A DNA stretch of 64,000 nt from Desertivirga arenae (lineage in GTDB: Bacteria; Bacteroidota; Bacteroidia; Sphingobacteriales; Sphingobacteriaceae), in contig NZ_JAFEWE010000005.1 of NCBI RefSeq assembly GCF_017355785.1, forward strand, positions 248,001 to 312,000, read 5' to 3'. Every line of letters starts with the position of its first letter. Within the stretch, counting starts at the first letter, position 1. A program made the position numbers and the translations under genes. Shown here one piece after another: positions 53,900 through 63,077 of this stretch. The notes under the pieces are model-generated. The model was not told the DNA's origin and did no database searches. It was given only the letters and a program-made list of their open reading frames with translations.

Positions 53900-54706
53900 T
53901 TATTTTACTATACCAGCAAAGCGTTGATAAAATACGGTAGGGCTATTCTCATGTTTGGGTTCGTACTTACCTGCTATAATAGGCACATAAATTACCCTTC
54001 TCCGGCTATCTTCGCCTATTACTTCTGATTTTGCAACCCGATGCCACAAGCGTCCATCATGAACTGTCAGATCACCGGCAGAAGGAATCACTGCTACTTC
54101 ATTAGGATCTTCATCATGATCCAAAAAGTATTTTTTCCTGAATAGGAACTGGTATAAGCTTTGGTTGTGGGTACCGGGAATGATTCGCAACCCTCCATTT
54201 TCAGGCAGAAGATTACTTAAATGAATCCCTACATTGAGCATTGGGTTTACTCTGCCGCCATAAAAGATATCTCTCAGGCCGTCTGTATGCCAACCCATCT
54301 TGGTAAACTTACTTTCAGGGCCGTTAACATAGTGATTGAAGACCATCCCATCTTTTTCTTTATCGCCAATTCTCGCCCCCGAACCTGCCAATTCCAGCAA
54401 TGATTGCAATCGGGGATCTAATAGCAATCCGCTTAGGGTTGGATGATGCTGATTTATAAATGCAAAACGTTGAACAAGAGTAGATCCGTCAAGGTCTTTG
54501 CCATACTTGATGGGCACGCCATTTACTTTTTTCACATCTTCGGCGATCCATTTTCTTTGAACTTCCTTGGAAGCTTCTACTATAGAGGCTACTGTATTCT
54601 GAGTTATAAAATTTTTAAAATGGATAAATCCATTAGTATTGAAGAATTCTTTTTGTTCTGCTGTCAGCGATTCTCCTAAAGTGAATTGTTTATAGGCTGT
54701 TGCCAT
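53900..54706 (-). CDS. phytanoyl-CoA dioxygenase (PhyH) family Fe(II)/2-oxoglutarate oxygenase
   Basis: A 268-residue cytoplasmic enzyme with the double-stranded beta-helix fold. The iron triad is His140 and Asp142 (GWHTDG) and His222 (GRLWHRV), and an Arg cluster (236-238) follows that would hold 2-oxoglutarate. NGGLRIIPGTHNQS is the typical PhyH strand. Such enzymes hydroxylate lipids, fatty acids or small molecules, and some cleave sulfur esters or sulfonates. It heads a four-gene operon with DUF4833-like, CDP-alcohol phosphatidyltransferase and GtrA genes, so a lipid substrate is most likely. The promoter at 54858..54882 carries the shared 16-bp element. Confidence 0.88.
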   Translation of the reverse strand: MATAYKQFTLGESLTAEQKEFFNTNGFIHFKNFITQNTVASIVEASKEVQRKWIAEDVKKVNGVPIKYGKDLDGSTLVQRFAFINQHHPTLSGLLLDPRLQSLLELAGSGARIGDKEKDGMVFNHYVNGPESKFTKMGWHTDGLRDIFYGGRVNPMLNVGIHLSNLLPENGGLRIIPGTHNQSLYQFLFRKKYFLDHDEDPNEVAVIPSAGDLTVHDGRLWHRVAKSEVIGEDSRRRVIYVPIIAGKYEPKHENSPTVFYQRFAGIVK

Positions 54707-54857
54707 GATCTTAAAATGTTAGGGGTTATTTGTATTGAAATATTCTTATTGTAAAGCCAGATACACCGCTTGAAGAGGTGTTATTAGCAACAACAACAGA
54801 TCTTTGAGAAGCTGTACAGATAGAATTTCCTGGTGTTATTAAATTTCATTATACTTT

Positions 54858-54882
54858 CAAACATACTCTATAGATTTAGTAG
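54858..54882 (-). promoter_or_regulatory. motif-bearing promoter of the PhyH/CDP-alcohol operon
   Basis: Minus strand: CTACTAAATCTATAGA (54882..54867), 1 base, then TATGTTTG (54865..54858), a perfect -7 box. A second TATGTTTG lies at 54899..54892. Leader to the ATG about 145 bases. This is the only notable content of the 357-bp gap 54707..55063. Confidence 0.45.
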
Positions 54883-55063
54883 TCTATAATGCAAACATAG
54901 AAAAAATTCTTTTTGTTTAAATAACTTTAATGAAAATTTAAAGAAAAATTTAATTGACTTCTGACGATGGAAGAATGAACGGATTTAACCGCAAATAAAA
55001 CAACCGCAATAAGAATTGAGCTCTTAACTTTTGGGCACCAATATGCTTCTTACTCCCAAAGTT

Positions 55064-55843
55064 CTACTGCAGCTTATATATGCCTGCGGCAGCATTCTCA
55101 ATAAGATTTTTAGGGAGCAAACGCGTAGCAAAGGCCGAAATAAAGTTGGTTGGCCCAGGAATTACTTCTGCCCTCCCCTTCAGCATCCCCCTTACCGCGA
55201 ACTCTGCAACCTCTTCAGGCTTCATGTTAAATGCCTGGGCCATTTTACTTAAGGCATTCAATCCGGCACGTTCTGCAAAACCAGTATCTACAGGCCCAGG
55301 ACAGATGCAGGTAACAGAAATTGGCCCTTCCCTCAATTCGTGACGAAGGGCACGAGTAAAGGACAGTACAAAACTTTTTGAGGCAGCATAGAGGGCTAAA
55401 GTGGGAACAGCCTGATAAGCTGCAGTACTTGATACATTCAGTATATACGATTTCGAGTGCTTTTTGAGGTAAGGAATGATATAATGGCTTAGCTCAACTA
55501 GAGTATTCACGTTCAGTTGAACCATGTTCAGTTGTTCGGTCAAATCCAGCTCCGAGAAGTCTCCCCAGAGTCCATATCCCGCATTGTTTACAAGTACTGA
55601 AACTTCAAAATTATTAAAAGATAGCCAGTTGGCAACACCTTTCGCTGCTTCACGCTGTGATAAGTCAGTTACAAAGTATTCAACAGAAATCCCATACTTT
55701 TGTATAAGTAACTCTCGTAGTAGCTTTAGCTCATTTTCAGATCGCGCAACAAGCAATAAGTTATAATTTCTTCTGGCCAGAGAAAATGCAATTGCGCGGC
55801 CTATTCCTTTACTTGCTCCGGTAACTAATGCAAAATTTTTCAT
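55064..55843 (-). CDS. short-chain dehydrogenase/reductase (SDR)
   Basis: A 259-residue classical SDR: cofactor motif TGASKGIG (8-15), VARSEN pattern after beta-2 that suggests NADP, NNAGYG (86-91), catalytic Ser at 138/139, Tyr152 and Lys156 (YAASK), and PGPVDTGF after beta-6. The C-terminus has hydrophobic/amphipathic stretches (FISAFATRLLPKNLIENAAAG), so it may touch the membrane. 3-ketosphinganine reductases and other lipid-modifying SDRs share this build, but the substrate is not readable. It is monocistronic, with a leader of about 285 bases that contains a long hairpin. Confidence 0.88.
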   Translation of the reverse strand: MKNFALVTGASKGIGRAIAFSLARRNYNLLLVARSENELKLLRELLIQKYGISVEYFVTDLSQREAAKGVANWLSFNNFEVSVLVNNAGYGLWGDFSELDLTEQLNMVQLNVNTLVELSHYIIPYLKKHSKSYILNVSSTAAYQAVPTLALYAASKSFVLSFTRALRHELREGPISVTCICPGPVDTGFAERAGLNALSKMAQAFNMKPEEVAEFAVRGMLKGRAEVIPGPTNFISAFATRLLPKNLIENAAAGIYKLQ

Positions 55844-55975
55844 AAAATTTTTAAAGGTAAACGCTCCTGACGGTGCTTAATAAAAATGAGAAATTGAAGG
55901 CCCTCATCACTTAAACCGAAATAAACGCCACTGTGTTAATACTAATATCAGCAGAATTTGTTGAGTTCAATTGTA

Positions 55976-56021
55976 TCTTACATCAAGTGCAGCAGAATAA
56001 TCTGCTGCTTAAGATGTAAGA
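55976..56021. repeat. long two-part hairpin in the SDR leader
   Basis: TCTTACATC (55976..55984) pairs with GATGTAAGA (56013..56021), and inside it GCAGCAGA (55989..55996) pairs with TCTGCTGC (56001..56008) around ATAA. The 4-base flanks AAGT/TTAA form a symmetric internal loop. It lies in the predicted 5' leader of the SDR gene (transcript starting about 56124). It has no T-run, so it may be a leader structure or protein-binding site. Confidence 0.6.
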
Positions 56022-56130
56022 GCCTGCATTGCCGAAGATTGGCGTTGAAATCCTTAGAAATGAGGAGTAACTAAGGTTGGCTTTGCAGGAATATTCTCAA
56101 TCAAAAAGAAGCGTTCTAGCATTGTCGGAG

Positions 56131-56170
56131 CAAATATAAAGGATAAAATCAAATTCTATAGATTTTATAG
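56131..56170 (-). promoter_or_regulatory. motif-bearing promoter of the SDR gene
   Basis: Minus strand: CTATAAAATCTATAGA (56170..56155), 16 bases, then TATATTTG (56138..56131), a perfect -7 box. Spacing, -7 box and the NTTTG just after the element are the same as at 41109..41148. The 647-bp gap 55844..56490 holds this promoter, the hairpin at 55976..56021, and the plus-strand promoter near 56260..56293. Confidence 0.55.
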
Positions 56171-56259
56171 AATAAATTTAACTGTCCTGTCCTATCCTGC
56201 AAATTACCAAAACAAAAAAAGCATTAAAGCGCTACTTATTTTTAACATTTAACAATTAA

Positions 56260-56293
56260 TCTATAGAAGTAATAGGATATTTTTATAGGTTTG
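56260..56293 (+). promoter_or_regulatory. probable promoter of the orphan susC, with half element
   Basis: Plus strand: TCTATAGA (56260..56267), then 18 bases, then TAGGTTTG (56286..56293), a perfect -7 box. Only the right half of the 16-bp element is well matched. Leader to the susC ATG about 190 bases. Confidence 0.35.
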
Positions 56294-56490
56294 CGTCATA
56301 ATTTTTCATTATGGAAAATCAATCAATAAAAATGCAGGTTCAGATTTTATTTAAATCCAAGATCTACTTTCAGCGATGTTGTCGTAAAAGGTAGATAGCT
56401 CTCTCATCCTCCAATTGTTAGCTTCTGCTTCTGGAGCCTCTTCTTAATCAACCCTTCCAACAGGAAGTTTTATTACCAATCTATTTAAAA

Positions 56491-59400
56491 ATGGTTTTCG
56501 CACACTCAAAAAACAGTGTTAGGCTGTTTAGTGGCTTTTTTTTGCCCAAATTTTTAATTGTACTATTAACAATTATAGCTACTGAAGCTATCGCTACGTC
56601 CATGAAACAGGTTATTACAGTAAATGGAACTGTTAAAGATGAAAAAGGCGAGCCTCTGCCAGGGGTAAGCGTGCATTTAGGCGGCTCTAAAGCAGGTACT
56701 ACCACTGATTTAAACGGAAATTTCAAAATCAATGTACCTGATAACTCTGCCGTACTTGAATTCAGTTTTCTCGGGTTTCAAACAGAAACAATCAAAATCG
56801 GCAGTCAAACAACGCTGAATATTATCCTTAAAGGAAATGCAACATCTCTAAATGAAGTAGTTGTGGTTGGATACGGAACTCAGCGTCGCTCTGATATACT
56901 TGGAGCGGTATCCTCCTTTGATGTAAAACGAATTGAGGAAAAACCTATAACCCGCATCGAGCAGGCTTTGATCGGACAGATGCCCGGAGTACAAGTACGC
57001 CAGCAATCTGGTACTGCGGGGGCAGGTTTAAGTATTCTTGTCAGGGGTAGTGGTTCTATAACTGCAGGAAATGAACCACTTTATGTGATCGACGGCTTTC
57101 CTTTGGATGTTGCAAGTCAGAATTCAAACGGAACCTTTACTGAAAACCCCTTGAATAATATCAGCCCAAATGATATCGAAAGTATTCAGGTTCTTAAGGA
57201 TGCAGCAGCCGGTGCAATTTATGGCTCGCGAGCGGCGAATGGGGTAGTGATCATAACTACAAAAAGAGGAAAAGCCGGAAAGGTTAACATTTCCTTTAAC
57301 GCCAATACTGGTCAAAGCCAAGTAGCAAAAAAGCTCGATATATTAAGTCCCGAAGAATGGGTTGCAATGGCTACAGACGTTGCCAACTCCAACTGGGTCC
57401 GTTCAGGGACAGGCAGAACTGCTAGTCAGACAAATGCGGAAAGGAGAGCTATATTAGGTCTTGCTGCCACAGATTATAACATCACATATATGCCAGACGA
57501 GAGGTGGGCAATAGCTGGTCACCCAGGTTTAACTTACGTAGACTGGCAGGATGAAGTTTACCGGAAAGCACTCTTTCAAAACTATCAGTTATCTGCTTCA
57601 GGAGGTGCCGAAAATGTAAACTACTTTATCTCCGGTAACTATTTAAATAATCAGGGAACCCTTATCCAAACAGATATCAAGACATATGGACTTAGAGCTA
57701 ATGTAGAAGCCAGAGCATCTAAAAAACTGAAATTTGGAATTAACCTGTCACCAAGTTATTCTGAAAACAACGCTGCTGATGCAGAAGGCAAAGACAATAT
57801 TCTAATGAATATGGCAACCCTAACGCCGGTTGTAGAAGAGGCGGCAGGGTTAAACACCAATGCAGGAGAGTACAGCAACTACAATTGGGCGACAGCCCGC
57901 TTATCCAGTCCTGTTGCCTACCTGAATAATACCACCAACTTTATAAAAACAACCAGGATTCTATCCTCCATCTATGGCGAGCTTGAAGTAATACCAGGTT
58001 TAAGATTAAAATCTACTGTTAATTATGACGACTATGGTGTAAACACAAAGAGATACATCTCTGACTATGTAGCAGCGGGCGGTGCAACTGAAAGGATCAC
58101 TAATCCTGGTAAGAATGCAAGCGGCGCATATAACGTAAGTAAGAAGCAGAACTTCCTTAACGAAAATACGCTTAGCTTCGATCGGACTTTTGCAAAAGAT
58201 CATCACCTTACCTTATTGGGAGGGATATCTTACAACTATATACACCGTGAGGTTTCGAACCTGAGCACCGCTGGTGGATTTGCTAACAATATCGTTACCA
58301 CCATCAATAACGCTATTCCAAATACCGCTGGTGTAACGGTTAATGGAAATACTACAGAAAGTAACAATACTCTTTTCTCGGTATATGGTCGTGTGCAATA
58401 TGGATTTAAAGACAGGTACCTCATTTCCGGAACTATAAGGAGAGATGCTTCATCCAAGTTCGGTCTGGAGAATCAATGGGGCACCTTTCCTTCAGCCTCA
58501 ATAGGTTGGAGAGTTTCGCAAGAGCCCTTCTTTGAAGATGTGAAAGTGATCAGTGATTTGAAATTCCGTTTAAGCTGGGGTAAATCTGGGAATAATAACA
58601 TTGGTGATTATAACTCTATGCCTTACTTCAGAAGTAACAATTACAACTTTGGGGGCAATACACCAGTGGTTGCTAACGGCCAGGTTTTGTCAGGGCCTGC
58701 TAATCCCGCCCTTAGATGGGAGACTTCAAACACCTACAATGTGGGTATTGACCTTTCTGTTCTTAAGAACCGGATAACATTTATTGCTGATGCGTATACA
58801 AGGAAAAGCACCGATCTTTTATTAAATCTGCCGATCTATGCTACGAGCGGATTCAACACCAGCCTAAGTAATATTGGAAAAGTAAGTAACAAAGGACTAG
58901 AGCTAGGCTTAAATAGTAATAATATTGCTAAACGGAAATTCAGCTGGTCCACCAGTGCCAATATAGCCTTTAACAAAAACGAGGTGTTATCGCTTCGTGG
59001 AGATAATGCACCTATCTATATTCCATCAGCATATAGTTCCAGTGTTACTCCCTACATCCTTCAGCCCGGTTTACCTATGTATAGTTTCTATGTAACAAAG
59101 GTTATCGGTATTTTATCGGCAGAAGACATCGCCGATCCTAAAGTGGCTAAGCTGGCAAATCAAACTATCGGAGACGCTAAGTTTTTTGACGCTGATAACA
59201 ATGGAGTGATTAATGCTAACGATCGTGTGATTGGGGGCAGACCAACGCCTAAATACACCTGGGGAATCACTAATACATTGAAATACGGCAACTTTGACCT
59301 TTCTGCTCATATCTACGGTCAGCAGGGAGGCCAGCTTCTATCCTATTTTGGGCGAGCAATTGACTTCTCCGGATCTACATCTGCAAATATACTTGGGCTA

Positions 59401-59760
59401 TGGAGAGAGCGTTGGACTGCTGAAAACCAAAACTATGGTGCCGTTCGTGGAAAGTATGGAAGCAACTATGATTCCCCACAGGTAACGTCTGACTGGATTT
59501 ACTCCAGTGATTTTTGGAGGGTTCAGAATATTACACTTGGGTACAATTTGAAAAATGCTTTAAAAACTAAAGCGTTTAATGCTGCCCGGGTATATGTTTC
59601 TCTGCAGAACTGGTTTGGTAAGGACAAATATTACGGAGGTGCGAACCCAGAAGCTCAGAATACAAACACAAGTGGAGATGCCAGTTTCCCTGTTCCAGGT
59701 GATTACGGATCTATGCCATTAAGTAAGACAGCAACCTTTGGTGTAAACTTCTCATTCTAA
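56491..59760 (+). CDS. susC: SusC-like TonB-dependent transporter (orphan pair)
   Basis: A 1089-residue outer-membrane protein. The signal segment is long (1-37; hydrophobic core FLIVLLTIIATEAIATS). A carboxypeptidase-D-like Ig domain (about 43-125, VNGTVKDEKGEPLPGVSV), LNEVVVVGYGTQRR, plug (SILVRGSGSITAGNEPLYVIDG and VLKDAAAGAIYGSRAANG in pieces) and barrel to TFGVNFSF follow. It is longer than the other two SusC proteins of the window. The susD gene comes 10 bases later and no enzyme gene is linked, so the cargo is unknown. Confidence 0.95.
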   Translation: MVFAHSKNSVRLFSGFFLPKFLIVLLTIIATEAIATSMKQVITVNGTVKDEKGEPLPGVSVHLGGSKAGTTTDLNGNFKINVPDNSAVLEFSFLGFQTETIKIGSQTTLNIILKGNATSLNEVVVVGYGTQRRSDILGAVSSFDVKRIEEKPITRIEQALIGQMPGVQVRQQSGTAGAGLSILVRGSGSITAGNEPLYVIDGFPLDVASQNSNGTFTENPLNNISPNDIESIQVLKDAAAGAIYGSRAANGVVIITTKRGKAGKVNISFNANTGQSQVAKKLDILSPEEWVAMATDVANSNWVRSGTGRTASQTNAERRAILGLAATDYNITYMPDERWAIAGHPGLTYVDWQDEVYRKALFQNYQLSASGGAENVNYFISGNYLNNQGTLIQTDIKTYGLRANVEARASKKLKFGINLSPSYSENNAADAEGKDNILMNMATLTPVVEEAAGLNTNAGEYSNYNWATARLSSPVAYLNNTTNFIKTTRILSSIYGELEVIPGLRLKSTVNYDDYGVNTKRYISDYVAAGGATERITNPGKNASGAYNVSKKQNFLNENTLSFDRTFAKDHHLTLLGGISYNYIHREVSNLSTAGGFANNIVTTINNAIPNTAGVTVNGNTTESNNTLFSVYGRVQYGFKDRYLISGTIRRDASSKFGLENQWGTFPSASIGWRVSQEPFFEDVKVISDLKFRLSWGKSGNNNIGDYNSMPYFRSNNYNFGGNTPVVANGQVLSGPANPALRWETSNTYNVGIDLSVLKNRITFIADAYTRKSTDLLLNLPIYATSGFNTSLSNIGKVSNKGLELGLNSNNIAKRKFSWSTSANIAFNKNEVLSLRGDNAPIYIPSAYSSSVTPYILQPGLPMYSFYVTKVIGILSAEDIADPKVAKLANQTIGDAKFFDADNNGVINANDRVIGGRPTPKYTWGITNTLKYGNFDLSAHIYGQQGGQLLSYFGRAIDFSGSTSANILGLWRERWTAENQNYGAVRGKYGSNYDSPQVTSDWIYSSDFWRVQNITLGYNLKNALKTKAFNAARVYVSLQNWFGKDKYYGGANPEAQNTNTSGDASFPVPGDYGSMPLSKTATFGVNFSF

Positions 59761-59770
59761 AATTTTAATT

Positions 59771-61264
59771 ATGCGATCTATTATTTCTATTCTATCCATA
59801 TTTACTCTTATCGCTTTCAGCGCATGCGATAAGGAACTTGATCAGCAGCCTGTATCGAATGTTACAGAAGGTAACTTTTATAAAAATAGCAATGACTTTG
59901 TTCAGGCAGTAAACGGCTCCTACGCACAGCTTAAAAATTATCCACTCCAGGCATTGTGGCTTGGGGAATTAAGAAGTGACAACTTAAATGTGTTAAATGC
60001 AGGGAATCGAGACTGGCAAGGTATCCGTGATTTTCTACCTACGATCTCGACAGTTGGTTTTGTGGTTAATAGCTGGAATAATAACTTTAACGGGATCTTC
60101 AACGCAAATTCGGCGATCAGTGCAATTGATGAGAAAGGTTCAGTAATAACAGACGCAGCGCTTCGTAGCCGTCTGACCGGAGAAGCTCACTTTCTTCGGG
60201 CTTTTTATTATTTCCAACTCGTTCGTCTATACGGAAAAGTTCCTTTAATCGAGAAACCAATGACAGCTTCAGAAGCTGCTTCTGTCCCACGCAGTCCGGT
60301 TGCCGATGTGTATGATCTTATTATCAAAGACCTGCAATTTGCTGCTCTTAACCTCCCTCCTTCTTATACCGGGGCAAATGTGGGAAGAGCAACATCATGG
60401 GCAGCAAAAGGTTTGTTAGGGTTAGTATACCTTACCAAATCAGGCCCTACTTATGGAGTCGACGGCCCAGGATTGAATTCTAACGAATATGACAAAGCTT
60501 TAAAACTATTTAATGAAGTTATAGATAGTAAACAATTCGAATTCCTTTCAGACTACGCTTCGATCTTCTCCTATACGAACGAGAATAACAAGGAAGTAAT
60601 TTTCGATGTGCAATTCATGAGTAGCGGCAATGGAACAAACTTTCCGAACCAGTTGGTACCGGTGCCTTACTTTACCAGTATTGGCCTTTCCAATGCTTAT
60701 GGTAATGGCTTCGGAGCAAGCAACTTCAGTATATCGAGAGACTTGATATCAAGCTATGCGGCCGGAGGAAATGATATCAGAAGGACTTTTAACATCAACT
60801 CTACGTATAATGCTAACAGCACATTTATAAAAAAATACCTGGATGTGAGCAAGCGGGGTGTAAATGGAACAGACTGGCCTATTAATTTTATTGTTTTAAG
60901 ATATACTGATATCCTTTTAATGAAAGCCGAAGCTATTTTACATGGTGGCGGCGGAACTCAAGCTGAGGTTGACGAAATAGTTAACAGAGTAAGGACGAGA
61001 GCAGGTATCGGGTCTATTCCTCTTACAAATGTTAACTTAAATACCTTGATGGAAGAGCGCAGGAAAGAATTTTTGGGTGAAGGTTTACGCTGGAACGACT
61101 TGATCAGAGAAGGTCTTGCAGTTACAACTTTAAACAGCTGGATCGCAAAGGAGCAGATCACTACCATTAAAACGGTTGTTCCTGACTACATTATTTACCC
61201 AATTCCTTCAGGGGAGTTGTTTATTAAGCCAGGCTTATATGAACAAAACAAGGGATACAATTAG
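59771..61264 (+). CDS. susD: SusD-like lipoprotein (orphan pair)
   Basis: A 497-residue lipoprotein (lipobox FSAC, Cys19). SusD features: LTGEAHFLRAFYYFQLVRLYGKVPLI (in pieces), GRATSWAAKGLLGLVYL, NFIVLRYTDILLMKAEAIL, MEERRKEFLGEGLRWNDLIR and the final YIIYPIPSGELFIKPGLYEQN. It forms the complex with the SusC just upstream. A hairpin terminator 23 bases after the stop ends this two-gene operon. Confidence 0.95.
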   Translation: MRSIISILSIFTLIAFSACDKELDQQPVSNVTEGNFYKNSNDFVQAVNGSYAQLKNYPLQALWLGELRSDNLNVLNAGNRDWQGIRDFLPTISTVGFVVNSWNNNFNGIFNANSAISAIDEKGSVITDAALRSRLTGEAHFLRAFYYFQLVRLYGKVPLIEKPMTASEAASVPRSPVADVYDLIIKDLQFAALNLPPSYTGANVGRATSWAAKGLLGLVYLTKSGPTYGVDGPGLNSNEYDKALKLFNEVIDSKQFEFLSDYASIFSYTNENNKEVIFDVQFMSSGNGTNFPNQLVPVPYFTSIGLSNAYGNGFGASNFSISRDLISSYAAGGNDIRRTFNINSTYNANSTFIKKYLDVSKRGVNGTDWPINFIVLRYTDILLMKAEAILHGGGGTQAEVDEIVNRVRTRAGIGSIPLTNVNLNTLMEERRKEFLGEGLRWNDLIREGLAVTTLNSWIAKEQITTIKTVVPDYIIYPIPSGELFIKPGLYEQNKGYN

Positions 61265-61286
61265 TTGAGCACTTATATAAATGGTA

Positions 61287-61313
61287 AAAAGCAGGAGTAA
61301 AACTTCTGCTTTT
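61287..61313. terminator. terminator after the orphan susD
   Basis: AAAAGCAG (61287..61294) pairs with CTGCTTTT (61306..61313), with AGT/ACT continuing inside across one mismatch. It lies between convergent genes, and the A/T flanks allow use in both directions. Confidence 0.8.
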
Positions 61314-61332
61314 GCTGTTTTTAGGGTAAATA

Positions 61333-61626
61333 TTAAACAAAACAGTCTATGTAGTCGAGCGCCATGTGGATAAGTAGCCCTAAAGCCACCAACCTAAATC
61401 TGGGTACAAAAAACATTACAGCATAGATGATGATGGCGATATAAGAATGAAGTGGATGAAAGCCAACGCTGCAACGGTTAGGGTCATAGATCGGATTTGC
61501 AAGCAAATGATCCAGGTCTACTGCCATGGTAGCTATCATTATCAGCCAGGTCTTCAGAAGTGATCTTCTAAAAAACAGAAAGGCAACAATGGCCGGGATT
61601 ATAAAATGAAGAAGTATATGAAACAT
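61333..61626 (-). CDS. small membrane protein, DUF6122-like (possible metal-binding hydrolase)
   Basis: A 97-residue protein with three to four hydrophobic helices. Conserved polar residues VDLDHLLANPIYDPNRCSVG (in pieces), HPLHS and HMALDYIDC (Asp, His, Cys) resemble the metal site of small membrane-bound hydrolases of the YdjM/DUF457 type. I recall DUF6122 as the Bacteroidota name. It is convergent with the orphan susD, and a TACTTTTG -7-like box lies upstream at 61644..61651. The substrate is unknown. Confidence 0.7.
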   Translation of the reverse strand: MFHILLHFIIPAIVAFLFFRRSLLKTWLIMIATMAVDLDHLLANPIYDPNRCSVGFHPLHSYIAIIIYAVMFFVPRFRLVALGLLIHMALDYIDCFV

Positions 61627-61745
61627 GTGCTGCTTACAAATCGCAAAAGTAAGGATTGTTGTTTATTTAGGAGACTTTGCTATAAATATTGAATAAGATC
61701 CATTGAGCAGACGGCTTAAATGGGTATACTGAATTGAGAAAATGA

Positions 61746-62765
61746 TCAGAAGGTCCGCATCGGACAGGTCACTTTGTACTTATTGTTCAAAAATAGTCCC
61801 AGCACAACCTCGTGTGTTCCGTTAGTTACAGAATTTAGTTCAGAAACAGTCCGGTCATAAGCGTAACCTACGGAAAGAAGCGAGCTGATATTGAAGCCAG
61901 CCAGTGCAGAATAAGAGTCCTTATGACGGTAGCCCGCACCCAACCAAAAACGGTCTTTGAAAGCAAACTTAGCGTTAGCATCGAAATTTAAGGGCGCAGC
62001 AGCTACCTTTTTCAATAAAGCAGAGGGAATCATGGTTATACTTTCAGAAAGAAAAAGCTTTACGCCTCCCGTAAGATAATAGTGAGGCACACTTTCACTC
62101 TGATAATTTACAGAAGTAGAATTATTGTTATAATCCTGTTTCAGCAATTGCTTGACTGATAGACCCAAGTAATAGCCTGAAGTATACGCCCATAACCCTA
62201 AAGAAAGATCGGGCTTAATCTGCCGTACATTGTTACTGGCAATTGCTGGATCAATGGCACTAGAGCCAAGGGTTATATCCTGAACATTTAAACTATTTGC
62301 ATTTATACCAGCAGCTACACCTACAGCAAGATTTAATTTATAGCTGATGCCCAAATGGTAAGCGTAACTTAGGTTGATATTAGTTTGAGATATTTGTGCG
62401 GCTTTATCCTTCATAATAGATATTCCCACTCCATGATGAGGCTCTGCGGCCCTGTAATTTAGAGTAAAAGATCTGCTCATTGGATTGGAATAACTCCCTG
62501 CAGACATAGACGCAGCGTCGCCTTGCAAAAATCGGCGACCTATAGGTAAATTAGCAGTAAAAAAGGAAGTTACAGGAGCTCCCTCCAGTCCTGTCCATTG
62601 TTGCCTGTGACCAACTTTTACGTCTGCATAATTCTCAATTCCACTCACTGCAGGGTTGAGCAGATAATTATTCAGTACATATTGGGTGTATTGAGGCAGC
62701 TGCTGAGCTTTAGCAGAAAGCTCAAGAACCAGAGTAAATACGAATAGAATTAATAGCTTTCTCAT
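61746..62765 (-). CDS. PorP/SprF family type IX secretion membrane protein
   Basis: A 339-residue outer-membrane protein with signal peptide 1-20 (AKAQ). The start QLPQYTQYVLNNYLLNPAVSG is the hallmark of PorP/SprF proteins, followed by VGHRQQWTGLEGAPVTSFF and alternating beta-strands (FKDRFWLGAGYRHKDSYSALAGF, SVGYAYDRTVSELN) to the C-terminal LGLFLNNK. SprF-like proteins help secrete or fix partner adhesins through the type IX system; the partner is usually a large gliding-type protein next door, but none is present here. The stand-alone copy may serve a partner elsewhere. Confidence 0.92.
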   Translation of the reverse strand: MRKLLILFVFTLVLELSAKAQQLPQYTQYVLNNYLLNPAVSGIENYADVKVGHRQQWTGLEGAPVTSFFTANLPIGRRFLQGDAASMSAGSYSNPMSRSFTLNYRAAEPHHGVGISIMKDKAAQISQTNINLSYAYHLGISYKLNLAVGVAAGINANSLNVQDITLGSSAIDPAIASNNVRQIKPDLSLGLWAYTSGYYLGLSVKQLLKQDYNNNSTSVNYQSESVPHYYLTGGVKLFLSESITMIPSALLKKVAAAPLNFDANAKFAFKDRFWLGAGYRHKDSYSALAGFNISSLLSVGYAYDRTVSELNSVTNGTHEVVLGLFLNNKYKVTCPMRTF

Positions 62766-63077
62766 TTACATCAAATATTCGAAACGGCTCCTGCTATAAT
62801 TATTCGGGAGCTGTACATAAGGAATCCAATATTTTCCTCAATCACCTTGGTTAGTTACAATGTTTCTACCCTCCTAATGTAATGAATATCAATAGAAAAA
62901 CAGCCATTAAAACCTGATTTCAGGTATTTTATTCAAGCCCACGAATTAGAATAATTTCGGTTTAAGAACATCAACGGTACTGTTAAGTTTTCTGGTGCTA
63001 TAATTGTATTAAAAATTTGAACTGATATTTCGTTTTCATCATTTTTTCATCTTTACACTCTACCTTGGCACCCTCAT
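62766..63077. other. intergenic gap with no recognised element
   Basis: 312 bases between the divergent PorP/SprF gene and the unknown 160-residue gene. The stretch is AT-rich. I see no strong hairpin, repeat or full -33/-7 promoter pair, although both genes must have promoters here. Confidence 0.4.
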
